From: Streptacidiphilus sp041262165
GTDB taxonomy: Bacteria; Actinomycetota; Actinomycetes; Streptomycetales; Streptomycetaceae
NCBI RefSeq assembly: GCF_041262165.1
Contig: NZ_JBGCBY010000025.1
Coordinates: 1 to 64,000, forward strand
Reading direction: 5' to 3'
DNA length: 64,000 bases
The notes below the pieces were generated by a model. It saw only the letters and a list, made by a program, of their open reading frames with translations, searched no databases and had not been told where the DNA came from. Numbering within the stretch: the first letter of the stretch is position 1; every line of letters begins with the position of its first letter. The position numbers and the translations under genes were made by a program. This document shows positions 41,946-49,578 of this stretch, piece by piece.

Positions 41946-42130
41946 GCAGACGACGCTACGTCGCTAGGGGCGTCCCAGGCGGCTACCGGATCTGGGACAA
42001 GAAGGGGCGTCGGTGGTGGGGGGACCACTACGAGCTCTGCCCCGATGACCTCGTAACTGCACTGAACGCCAAGGCAAGCCCGGAGACCATCACGGCGCTC
42101 CTCAAGAAGTGCAGAGCCATGAAACGGTAG
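41942..42130 (+). CDS. Small coupled protein, 62 aa
   Basis: Starts on the ATGA that ends the gene at 41670. Basic and aromatic: MSRRRYVARGVPGGYRIWDK, then GRRWWGDHYELCPDDLVTAL and a lysine-rich C-terminal helix. No family recognised. Coupling, size and position 130 bp from the tRNA-Gly fragment suggest cargo of an integrated element. Confidence 0.6.
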   Translation: MSRRRYVARGVPGGYRIWDKKGRRWWGDHYELCPDDLVTALNAKASPETITALLKKCRAMKR

Positions 42131-42261
42131 AACGACACACGCGTCCTCGCCTACCAACTGCCCGCCACCTGACGGCGAACGGCACGCTGGCAGGCCAAGA
42201 TCCTCTATGCCCGACTCTACAACGAGAACAAAACCCCCGGCGCCTGGCCTGGGGATTTTAC

Positions 42262-42304
42262 GGAGCGGGTGACGAGAATCGAACTCGCGCTCTGAGCTTG
42301 GGAA
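42262..42304 (-). other. tRNA-Gly(CCC) 3' fragment, second copy (inverted)
   Basis: 43 nt identical to 6112-6154 but on the minus strand: anticodon loop TTCCCAA, T arm and acceptor strand, ending before the terminal A of CCA. The 5' tRNA half is missing here too. The flank on its anticodon side (42305-42450) carries GTGCCCC and GGTAAACCACGGTGAAACC-like arm-type repeats, as expected at an element end. Confidence 0.8.
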
Positions 42305-42450
42305 ACCATTGCCCTGGTGGCCATGGAAAACCAGCCCTGAGCTGCTCGTTCAGCCCGCCTCGGGCGGTCGCTCCGCTGGTCGAACGGGCCTCGGTTTCAC
42401 CGTGGTTTACCGCTCGGCTCTGCCCGTTGGGGCACACCCGGGGCACGCCC

Positions 42451-42817
42451 TCACTTGCGCAGCAGATCCCGGCCGGCCTCAGTCGCCGACAGGGTGACTG
42501 CGCCCATCCATGTGTCCCCCTCTTCTGGATCGTCCCACGTTCGAGGGTCCGCGAGAACAGCCGGGATCTCGGCATACGGGATCGGGGCGCCGTAAGGTTG
42601 ACCCCTCCTCTCCGTCCGGCCCTATGCAGCGCTCAATTCGATGGATCTCAACCCAGCCGTGGTCAACCATGTTGAGCACGATGCCGGGGAGGTCCACGGG
42701 ATTGCCGTCCTCGTCTCTGTCGCCGCAGGCGTAGGCCAGGACGCTCCAAGCTTCGACGGCGCAGATCACGAGGTCCCGTTCAGTCTGCGTGAGTTGATCC
42801 CATGGCGATTCGGTCAC
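42451..42817 (-). pseudogene. Accessory hypothetical gene with a 1-bp frameshift
   Basis: From ATG 42817 the frame reads WDQLTQTERDLVICAVEAWS, VLAYACGDRDEDGNPVDLPG and MVDHGWVEIHRIE, a good globular protein, then degenerates to an Arg-rich tail. Near 42598 an extra T breaks it: in the other frame the natural continuation YGAPIPYAEIPAVLADPRTW, DDPEEGDTWMGAVTLSATEA, GRDLLRK is found to a stop at 42451. The repaired product would be about 121 aa. No named family recognised. It borders the tRNA-Gly fragment. Confidence 0.7.
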
Positions 42818-43503
42818 AGGCGCATGGTGCCACGCGTCGGCGGAGCGGTCTTGGCCGGTGTCCTAGGTCGGCCCAGAAGTCGAAGAAGCGACACCCCGGT
42901 TCCCCTCACGGGCGCAATAGCGGCTTTAGGAGCAAGGTCGGTGATCCGCACGGTGTGGCCTGCGTATTCATCGCCGCGCCTGAGACCCATCTCTCCACCG
43001 GGAGGCAGCCCTCGACTGAGAGTCACGCGCCTCGGTCCCATTGGCGTGTCGCTGCCCCAGTGCGCCCGCTGGTCGAAATCGATGCTATGGCGAGCCTGCG
43101 AGGTTCGTCCGGAACGGGCACGCATGGCACGATCTAGATTCGGTGCCGCTGAGCTCAGCCCGATACTGCTGTCCCCGACAGAAGATCAAAGAGAACATGT
43201 CCGAAGACATCCAACGCAATGTCGGAGTACAACGAACGAATGGTCTTCATCCAGTGGCCCTTAGGGGCCTTCTTGGTAGATCCCATGTTGCCTCCCTCGT
43301 GCTGCTTCTCAGTGGATGCAGTGGTTCCATCGGAGAGGTAACAGAAGATCGCGCTAGACAGCAGTAGACCAGACCCGGCGAGAACCGGGCTCAGCCAAGC
43401 GACGAAGGCATTGTTCCACACCTACGCGGTCAGTGAGGCGGACTTCACTGTGCCCCAACTGGTTTGGGATCGAGCGCGACCGCATTGGGCATGACCAGCG
43501 CCG
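42818..43503. other. Gene-poor stretch, decayed accessory DNA
   Basis: About 690 bp. The only suggestive frame is minus 43155-43421 (88 aa), beginning with a hydrophobic helix (WLSPVLAGSGLLLSSAIFCY) and without a ribosome-binding site. It may be a small membrane protein but is not supported by any family. The rest shows nothing. Confidence 0.3.
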
Positions 43504-44052
43504 TCACGCAGACCGCTTTCGCGTCAAGGCACCGCTGACGTTGAGCCGCCACGTGAGCATCTGCTCGCTGACGCCGTATTGGAACATCGCGGAGTCTCTG
43601 GTCACCTTCCGCCGCGCGATCGACCACGCAGCCTCGTTGGTGATCAAGAGACTGCCAGCCAACCAATTGGCCTCTTCCTCGACTTCGCCGTCCCAGTGGC
43701 GGCAGCCGCGCACGTCGAGTGCCGGTCCAGGAGGGTGCTGGAGCAGCGCATGAGCAGCCTCGTGGTCGACCGAACTATTCTGCCGGGCCGGCTCGTGAGA
43801 GTCGTTCACCCAGATCACCCGACGTGACCCCAGGTGAACGGTCAGGGCGCTAACGGCTTCCTTCTCGGAACCAAGCAGTACGGCGACGCGAGGTTCCTCG
43901 GCTATCGCCGAGCTGAAGGTCTTGATGGGAATCAACAAGTGCTCCGCAAGGCGCGCAGGAGAGAGCGGATCCGCGGGAGCTATGCCCAGCTCCTTGCGTA
44001 CTTGGACAGCAAGTCGATTGGCCTCGGCCTTGAAGCCGTGACGCAGCGCCAT
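43504..44052 (-). CDS. ImmA/IrrE-type metallopeptidase
   Basis: 182-aa zinc protease. Seen: helical N-terminus (FKAEANRLAVQVRKELGI), the zinc site HEAAH (97-101) after SSVD, a third-ligand region EEEANWLAGSLLI, and a short C-terminal winged part. ImmA-type enzymes cleave or activate partner XRE repressors in mobile elements and phages. The XRE gene lies 9 bp upstream in the same direction, so the two form the usual repressor/protease switch. ATG 44052. Confidence 0.88.
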   Translation of the reverse strand: MALRHGFKAEANRLAVQVRKELGIAPADPLSPARLAEHLLIPIKTFSSAIAEEPRVAVLLGSEKEAVSALTVHLGSRRVIWVNDSHEPARQNSSVDHEAAHALLQHPPGPALDVRGCRHWDGEVEEEANWLAGSLLITNEAAWSIARRKVTRDSAMFQYGVSEQMLTWRLNVSGALTRKRSA

Positions 44053-44061
44053 GCGGTTCCC

Positions 44062-44433
44062 CTACTCCGGACGATCCTTCGCCAACTGCTTATACGCAAC
44101 CGCGATCAGCGCTTCGAGCGCCTCAGCGGCTTCAGGGGTTAGGTTCCGGTCACCGCGAAGGTGAGTCGCCACCTTGGTAAGCGTGTCCGGCGCTCCCGGC
44201 TCCTCGGTGCGACGCACAAAATCGTCCGCGCTGAGATGTGCCCATGCGACGAGGGCTGCTAGCCCATCGACGTCTGGCCTGCGCCCCTGTGCAAGCCGAG
44301 TGAGCGTGGATGCGCTGACCCCAGCTTGATCTGCAACGTGCTTCCACAGGAGACCTCGATCTTGACGGGTGCGTTCCAGGGCCGCGTGAAACGCGACTGC
44401 ATCAAAGCGACCTGCTGCGTTCCGCTCGCTCAT
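44062..44433 (-). CDS. XRE-family repressor
   Basis: 123-aa helix-turn-helix protein. Seen: LERTRQDRGLLWKHVADQAG, VSASTLTRLAQGRRPDVDGL (HTH, about 15-55), followed by a helical tail ending in AVAYKQLAKDRPE. Start at ATG 44433, backed by GGGAGGAGATC; eleven further upstream codons are open but lack support. Partner of the downstream ImmA-like protease. Divergent from the 54-aa gene at 44588, whose promoter it probably represses. Confidence 0.85.
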   Translation of the reverse strand: MSERNAAGRFDAVAFHAALERTRQDRGLLWKHVADQAGVSASTLTRLAQGRRPDVDGLAALVAWAHLSADDFVRRTEEPGAPDTLTKVATHLRGDRNLTPEAAEALEALIAVAYKQLAKDRPE

Positions 44434-44477
44434 GATCTCCTCCCTTCGCCTACCAGTCTTGCACAACAGGAATCACT

Positions 44478-44506
44478 TGCATAAGTCAAACTAGCCCTCG
44501 TACCCT
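44478..44506 (+). promoter_or_regulatory. Candidate promoter and operator between XRE and the 54-aa gene
   Basis: TTGCAT (44478) and TACCCT (44501) are 17 bp apart and face right. The -35 box is part of ACTTGCATAAGT (44476-44487), and CTTGCACAA occurs again at 44459-44467, on the XRE side; these could be repressor half-sites. Confidence 0.45.
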
Positions 44507-44587
44507 GATTGCGAGATCGGTACTGATGTCGATCTAGCAAGTGGCGATGGTCAACCTGATCATCTCAGAGCGGAAGGCAGGAAACCG

Positions 44588-44752
44588 ATGGCGACCAACA
44601 CGGGCAAGGGGTTCCGGCGCGGCAGCGTCAAGGGGCGTAGCCAGACCAAGAACCCTCTCACTCGGATCTGGACCAAGCGCGCCTCGAACGGCCAGTTCAT
44701 GGACGGGAAGGCCGACGGCTCGCCCTTCAAGGGTGTCCGGCGCGAGCGCTAG
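44588..44752 (+). CDS. 54-aa conserved basic protein
   Basis: Short gene starting ATG GCG ACC AAC, product MATNTGKGFRRGSVKGRSQT, then NPLTRIWTKRASNGQFMDGK and DGSPFKGVRRER. The pattern NTGKG.R.G.V..RSQ..NP..........G.FMD.K.DG.PFKGVR.E matches a small protein found across many bacterial genomes, often in accessory DNA; its function is not known to me. Upstream GCGGAAGGCAGGAA gives a ribosome-binding site. First rightward gene opposite the XRE repressor. Confidence 0.75.
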   Translation: MATNTGKGFRRGSVKGRSQTKNPLTRIWTKRASNGQFMDGKADGSPFKGVRRER

Positions 44753-44807
44753 TAAGCCGGTGGGCCAGGTCCCCCTGGCCCACCTCCGTCGCACACAGGA
44801 GATCATG

Positions 44808-45080
44808 ATGATCTACATCACCGCAGTACACCTCGTCGGCGGTACGAAGCACGAGCACATCGCCCGCGTCCGATGGCAGAACTCCAACGGCGGGAATGCC
44901 ACGGAAATCACCACAGCCGACATGGTGGCCTGGCTGAAGGGGGGCGGCGACCATGTAGCTCATGTGCGCAATGGCGCGTCTTCGGTGCCGGTCGGCGTCG
45001 TCAACGCCTTACCTCCCTACCTCCGCACTTACTCGGATGGCGTCTGGACGGACAACCTGCTCGCATTGCCACGCTTCTAG
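44808..45080 (+). CDS. DUF3892 protein
   Basis: 90-aa protein that is almost entirely one DUF3892 domain: MIYITAVHLVGGTKHEHIAR, then VRWQN, a VAWLKGGGDHV loop, and PPYLRTYSDGVWTDNLLALP. GGAG lies six bases before ATG 44808 (an ATG also lies at 44805). Same direction as the 54-aa gene, 55 bp apart, so likely one transcript. The role of DUF3892 is unknown; it is common in bacterial accessory regions. Confidence 0.85.
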   Translation: MIYITAVHLVGGTKHEHIARVRWQNSNGGNATEITTADMVAWLKGGGDHVAHVRNGASSVPVGVVNALPPYLRTYSDGVWTDNLLALPRF

Positions 45081-45109
45081 ATCGCCCTTGGCAACACGGT
45101 TGGACCAGC

Positions 45110-45204
45110 GTCGTGCTGCCACCGGTGTTGATCCATCCGCCCTTGCCGACCAGTTCGGGGGCGCGTACTCGTGCACGTGAAGCCATGCCTACATCCAACC
45201 GCAT
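45110..45204 (-). pseudogene. 5' fragment of an NHL-thioredoxin gene
   Basis: Minus strand reads MRLDVGMASRARVRAPELVG followed by KGGWINTGG, the same as the first residues of the gene at 34200-36008 (one substitution in this stretch), and then stops matching. Nucleotide identity to 35930-36030 is high. Only the first 25-30 codons and a little upstream DNA remain. Either a whole second gene was lost when accessory DNA arrived, or the piece was copied from the intact gene. Confidence 0.85.
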
Positions 45205-45266
45205 CGGGTTGCGCCGGCATTCCGGGGGAGGTTCACCCGGCCCCCGGGTGGCTCGGTCCGGCCGGC

Positions 45267-45626
45267 TCAGTGCAGGTGCCGTTGCCAGTCGGCCGGTACT
45301 TTGCCGGCCGGTCCGGGGGAGGGCTGGGTGAGCGGGCGCGACTGCGGGGACGGGAGGTGCGGGCCGTCGTAGAACTGCTCTGTGTCGGTGTTCCAGAACC
45401 AGTCCTCCCCGGGCTCAAAACTCGTCAGGAAGGGGTGTCCCGCCTTGCGGGCGTGACCGGACGCGTGCTGCGAGGGGGAGGAGTCGCAGCAGCCGATGTG
45501 CCCGCAGGCCGCGCAGCGGCGGAGGTGGAGCCACCAGCCCGGTCCCTGGCCGGCCAGGCAGTCGACGCAGCCTTCGCTGCTCGGTGCGACGGTGGTGTCG
45601 ATACCGGGGATCTGGCTGTTCGTCAT
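45267..45626 (-). CDS. UBP-type zinc finger protein
   Basis: 119-aa protein with a ZnF-UBP domain. Seen: GCVDCLAGQGPGWWLHLRRC, AACGHIGCCDSS, QHASGHARKAGHPFLTSFE and GEDWFWNTDTEQFYDG, giving the family's Cys/His zinc ligands and the tryptophan-containing pocket. In eukaryotes the domain binds the ubiquitin C-terminus; in actinobacteria the ligand is unknown. ATG 45626. Its C-terminus is Pro/Ser-rich. Divergent neighbour is the penicillin acylase terminator region. Confidence 0.9.
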   Translation of the reverse strand: MTNSQIPGIDTTVAPSSEGCVDCLAGQGPGWWLHLRRCAACGHIGCCDSSPSQHASGHARKAGHPFLTSFEPGEDWFWNTDTEQFYDGPHLPSPQSRPLTQPSPGPAGKVPADWQRHLH

Positions 45627-45730
45627 GGCGCGCTTCCTTCACAGGACGGGAACGGCGACGCTCCTATCTATCACGTATACGACCGAAAGGAGGGAGAATC
45701 CCCGGATGACCGACGGGGCCTTGGCGCGAG

Positions 45731-45763
45731 GAGGGGCACCCCGGGCAGCCCGGAATGCCCCTC
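45731..45763. terminator. Hairpin terminator of the penicillin acylase gene
   Basis: GAGGGGCA / TGCCCCTC (45731-45738, 45756-45763) with further pairing in the loop (CCCGGG/CCCGG), 16 bp from the leftward gene's stop. Confidence 0.6.
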
Positions 45764-45778
45764 GACCGGCAGGATTCA

Positions 45779-48691
45779 TCAGGGAGCTGACGGGAATTCG
45801 ACGACCTGCTGGTAGGTCGGGCGGTTCTGCCACGTCGTCTGGGGGTCGGTGATGCCGCCGAGCGGATCCTGGATGATGCTGTCCGCACACCACTGGTCGC
45901 CGGCCGAGCACGACGCGTCGCTCGGGTAGACCGTCGCGGCCGACTGCGCCGCGGCGGACGACAGCGAGCCGAGCAGTGCGGTGCGGCATGCCGACAGGCT
46001 CCCGCTGCCGCAGTACGCCACCGGGAGCGGGTCCTGCCCGGGCTGCCCCAGGGCCGTCCGCAGGTCCTTGCTGACGTAGCCCCACCAGCCGTACTGGAAC
46101 GCCGAACCCTTGTGCGGCTGCGCCTGGTTGGACGACGCGGCGGTACCGGTGGTGCTGATCTGCTGCCCGCCCGAGGGCGAGTCGTTGACCGGCATGGCGT
46201 TGACGAGCGAGGTGAACAGGTTGTTGCCCATCCCGGGTCCGAACTCGGCCTGCACCAGCAGCGGCCACCAGGCGTCGAACAGCTGGATCGCAGCGGAGTC
46301 CTGGAACGAGGTGGCTCCGGGCGAGGTGGGCGTGATGGTGACGCCGTCCTTCAGCCAGCCGGTGAGCTCGGCGACCAGGGCCTGCTGGGTGGGATCGGTG
46401 ACCGGGGCACTGTTGATCACCTGGAGCAGCAGCGGCAGGACCTCCTTACCGCGCAGATCGGTGACCGCCGCCCGCTCCATCACCTGGACCAGTGCGGCCC
46501 GGGTGAACTTCGCACCGGTGCCGAGGTAGGCCTTGATCCCCTGGTCGAGCAGGTCGACGCGCTGGACCGGGCCGTAGCTGAAGTTGCCGTCGGCGGCGCT
46601 GTAGTCGCGGGCCTGCTTGTTGTTCCAGCTGACGAAGTAGTCCTGGTCGGTCGCGTTCGGGTGCGCCGAGGGTGGTGTGTCCGCGGAGGTGCCGGTGGTC
46701 GGGTCCCAGCCCACCCACTCGTCTGCCGGGGTGCCCCAGATCGGGAGGTTCGGGTCGGTTCCGGCCGCGCGCACCGGGTTCAGGCCGGAGTCGAAGTACG
46801 CGGTCTGGGTGGAGTTCACGTAGAACCAGTTGAAGTCGTAGCCGACCTGGGCCGCCGCGCTCTGGAATCCGGCCGGGGTCGACATCACGCTCGGGTCGTT
46901 GAACATCTGGAAGCCGATGGCGGAGATCGCCTCGTGCAGGTATGTCGAGCGCTGGAGGGTGTAGGCCACCGGGACTCCTCCGACTGTGGCCGTGTAGTCG
47001 ACCAGGCCGTAGTGGGTCCGGTACATCACCAGGTCGTAGGAGCCGGCGGCGGTACCGTCGGCGACCGTCGGACTCCACGCGTCGGACCGCTTCAGCTGTT
47101 GCATCGGCGTGCAGACGCCGTTGTCCAGGTACGACGTCGAACTGGTCGTCGCCGGACTGCCGTCGGCGTTGCACAGCTTCACCGCGAAGGTGTCCGCGGT
47201 GTCCTGCTCCCCGGAGGTCGCGCTCCAGGAGTAGCCGGGCCCACGGCCCAGCTCGACGTAGAAGTTCAGTCCGGCGAAGGAGACGCCGCGCGCGCTCAGA
47301 CCTGGGCCCTCGATCTCCTCCAGCATGAGCAGTTGCGGCGCGAAGTAGCCGGTCTGAGGACCGAAGACGGCGATCGGGTGGCCGGAGGCGCTGTTCGCCC
47401 CGGAGACCACCAGCGCGTTGGACATGCCGGGGTGCTGCTGCCCGGGGGCGGGCAGGTCGACGCCCGGCAGCGCACCGCTGTCGAACATCCCGTTCACGGC
47501 GCCGATCCTGGAGCGAAGCGGCGCGGGCACCTTGGCCGCGAGACGGGCCAGCGCGGCGGCCGTGGCCTTGGGCGCTGCCAGTGACGACTTCGCGGCCGCG
47601 GCTCCCGACCCGGTCGCGTTCTGCACGATGTGGACCGCGCTGACCGACCCCGAGTCGGGCATCGCCGCGCCGGCCTGGCTTCCCGAGGGCTCGCCGTACG
47701 GGAAGGACTGACCGGCGTGCAGGGTCAGCGTCGTCTCGGGATCGTTCTGCTCGCGCAGCGCGGACCAGACCGCGTCACCCTTGACGACGCCGTACTGCGC
47801 CTCGGCCGCCTCCTTGACCAGGGCGGACTGCAGCTCCTGCCCGCCGCCGTTGCCGAACAGGCCACCGATGACTCCGGCGATCGCGATCATGTCCGTCTCG
47901 GTGAACGGCTGGATCGGCTTGCCGGTCAGGTCGTACTCGCCGGGGAAGTCGTTCGCTGCCTGGACCTGGGCGATGTAGGCGTTGACGCCGCCCAGGTAGC
48001 TGTCGATGTCGCTCTTCACCTGGGCGCCGCGCGCGCCGTCCAGCGCCAGCGCGGTGACCTGCGACTGGAGATCCGCGTCCGTGTAGGGGGCGGTCTGCCA
48101 GAGGTTCTGCTCCAGGGCCCGGTTGGCCGGGGCGCCGCCGGCGAAGGAGCTCATCTCGGCGCGGCCGAGGTGACGCATCAGGTCCATCACCCAGAGCCGG
48201 TCCTCGCCGCCGGCGTACCCGGCCCCGAACTCGGTCTCCGGGCGGGTGTCTCCGTGGATGTGCGGGATGCCGCTGCTGTCGCGGGTGATGGTGACGCCGG
48301 GTTCGGGCTGCTCGGTGCTCTGCACCTGGTTCGCCGGGACCCCGAGCGCGGAACTGTTGTAGAAGGTGTTGATCTGACTGTTGGTCAGCCCGGTGTACGA
48401 GGTGACCAGGTTCGCGTACGGCGCCAACTGGTCGTTGTTGTTGGACGGCCGCGCACCGAACAGCTTGAACAGGATGATCTGCGCCAGCGTCTCGCTGCCG
48501 TTCTCTCCCGGCGGCAGGATGTCGGAACACTGGCCGCCGCAGTAGTCGGCGACCGCCGCCGGCGCCTGGCCGGGAGCGGCGCCGGACGCCGGGCTCATGG
48601 CGGCCGGAGCGATCAGCGCGGCCGCGGCTGCGAGGGCGAGGACCCCGGAAGCCCGGTGACCACGGCGGAAGGTGCTACGGGATCGGCGCAT
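45779..48691 (-). CDS. Secreted penicillin acylase family protein
   Basis: 970-aa Ntn-hydrolase precursor of the penicillin G acylase/AHL acylase family. Seen: signal peptide (RRSRSTFRRGHRASGVLALA, then an alanine-rich core), PGVTITRDSSGIPHIHGDTR with FGAGYAGGEDRLWVMDLMRH in the alpha-chain region, and the autoprocessing junction followed by the nucleophile in MSNALVVSGANSASG (Ser424). It should be exported and cut into alpha and beta chains. Substrate could be an acyl-homoserine lactone, a lipopeptide or a beta-lactam; unknown. ATG 48691 is set by GGGAGGG nine bases upstream. Longer than typical PGA (about 850 aa). Confidence 0.9.
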   Translation of the reverse strand: MRRSRSTFRRGHRASGVLALAAAAALIAPAAMSPASGAAPGQAPAAVADYCGGQCSDILPPGENGSETLAQIILFKLFGARPSNNNDQLAPYANLVTSYTGLTNSQINTFYNSSALGVPANQVQSTEQPEPGVTITRDSSGIPHIHGDTRPETEFGAGYAGGEDRLWVMDLMRHLGRAEMSSFAGGAPANRALEQNLWQTAPYTDADLQSQVTALALDGARGAQVKSDIDSYLGGVNAYIAQVQAANDFPGEYDLTGKPIQPFTETDMIAIAGVIGGLFGNGGGQELQSALVKEAAEAQYGVVKGDAVWSALREQNDPETTLTLHAGQSFPYGEPSGSQAGAAMPDSGSVSAVHIVQNATGSGAAAAKSSLAAPKATAAALARLAAKVPAPLRSRIGAVNGMFDSGALPGVDLPAPGQQHPGMSNALVVSGANSASGHPIAVFGPQTGYFAPQLLMLEEIEGPGLSARGVSFAGLNFYVELGRGPGYSWSATSGEQDTADTFAVKLCNADGSPATTSSTSYLDNGVCTPMQQLKRSDAWSPTVADGTAAGSYDLVMYRTHYGLVDYTATVGGVPVAYTLQRSTYLHEAISAIGFQMFNDPSVMSTPAGFQSAAAQVGYDFNWFYVNSTQTAYFDSGLNPVRAAGTDPNLPIWGTPADEWVGWDPTTGTSADTPPSAHPNATDQDYFVSWNNKQARDYSAADGNFSYGPVQRVDLLDQGIKAYLGTGAKFTRAALVQVMERAAVTDLRGKEVLPLLLQVINSAPVTDPTQQALVAELTGWLKDGVTITPTSPGATSFQDSAAIQLFDAWWPLLVQAEFGPGMGNNLFTSLVNAMPVNDSPSGGQQISTTGTAASSNQAQPHKGSAFQYGWWGYVSKDLRTALGQPGQDPLPVAYCGSGSLSACRTALLGSLSSAAAQSAATVYPSDASCSAGDQWCADSIIQDPLGGITDPQTTWQNRPTYQQVVEFPSAP

Positions 48692-48927
48692 CGCTGACCC
48701 TCCCAGACGGGTGGACTCGTTCCGGGCGACAGGAACATGACGAACTGTCACGTTACCGCCGGGCAACTCAGAAGTCTCCATGTCCACCTCAAGAAATTCA
48801 CCGTCGTACGCAGCCCTGCACGGGTGATAGGAACTTGCCCTGCGGGGAATGCGTCCTTGTCGGTGTGGCACCGTCGGTGAAGCACCGTCGGTGAAGCGCG
48901 ACGGACGACTCTCGGAGGCGAAGCGGA

Positions 48928-49422
48928 ATGAAGTTCCTGATGCGGGATCGGATGTTCTCGATCGGTGACGACCACTGGATCACCACCGAGCACGGCGAGA
49001 AGGCGTTCCTGGTGGACGGGAAGGTGCTGCGGATCTCGGACACCTTCGAGCTGAAGGACCCGTCCGGGGTGAAGGTCGCGGTGATCAAGAAGAAGCTCGT
49101 CAGCGTCCGTGACGCGATGAAGATCGAGCGCGACGGCGAGACCCTCGCCACGGTGAAGAAGAAGCTGTTCACCCCCTTCCGCGACAAGTACGAGGCCCAT
49201 CTCGCTGACGGGCGCGAGCTGGAGGTGCACGGCAACATCCTCGACCACGAGTTCGACATCGAGGACGGCGGTCACCGGGTCGCACGGATCAGCCGGAAGT
49301 GGTTCAGCATCAGGGACGCCTATGGCATCGACATCGAGGACGGCCAGGACGTCTCGCTGCTGCTGTGCGTCGCGGTGTGCGTGGACCATCTGCAGCGACT
49401 GGAGCACGAACACGAGGGCTGA
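48928..49422 (+). CDS. LURP-one-related (YxjI-like) protein
   Basis: 164-aa tubby-like beta-barrel protein. Seen: MKFLMRDRMFSIGDDHWITT, GEKAFLVDGKVLRISDTFEL, VSVRDAMKIERDGETLATVK, YGIDIEDGQDVSLLLCVAVC. This full-length match defines the family. Function is unknown; related tubby folds bind phosphoinositides. ATG 48928 with GGAGGCGAAGC upstream. Alone between the acylase gene (divergent) and clpB. Confidence 0.9.
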   Translation: MKFLMRDRMFSIGDDHWITTEHGEKAFLVDGKVLRISDTFELKDPSGVKVAVIKKKLVSVRDAMKIERDGETLATVKKKLFTPFRDKYEAHLADGRELEVHGNILDHEFDIEDGGHRVARISRKWFSIRDAYGIDIEDGQDVSLLLCVAVCVDHLQRLEHEHEG

Positions 49423-49477
49423 CCGCAGGTCCACCCGCCTTCTGGGAGACGCCTCCTGAGACCCGCCCTCGCGGAGC

Positions 49478-49498
49478 CTTGAGTGGAATAGACTCAAC
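49478..49498. promoter_or_regulatory. HspR operator (HAIR) upstream of clpB
   Basis: CTTGAGT-N7-ACTCAAC, one base off the HAIR consensus CTTGAGT-N7-ACTCAAG. It lies 80 bp before clpB. HspR represses dnaK, clpB and lon in streptomycetes; a -35-like TTGAGT lies within it. Confidence 0.88.
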
Positions 49499-49578
49499 TT
49501 AGGTCATGCTGTAGGCAGCAGCACAGCACAGTCGAGCACCAGGGTCGAGTACGGCGAGTATCAGGAGGACACGGAAGC

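Noticed and set aside
6112..42304. Left and right ends of one integrated element
   Set aside because: The two fragments are in opposite orientation, while integration creates direct repeats; the block between is mostly ordinary chromosomal genes.
43155..43421. 88-aa membrane protein gene
   Set aside because: One hydrophobic helix but no ribosome-binding site, family or conserved neighbour; kept only as a remark.
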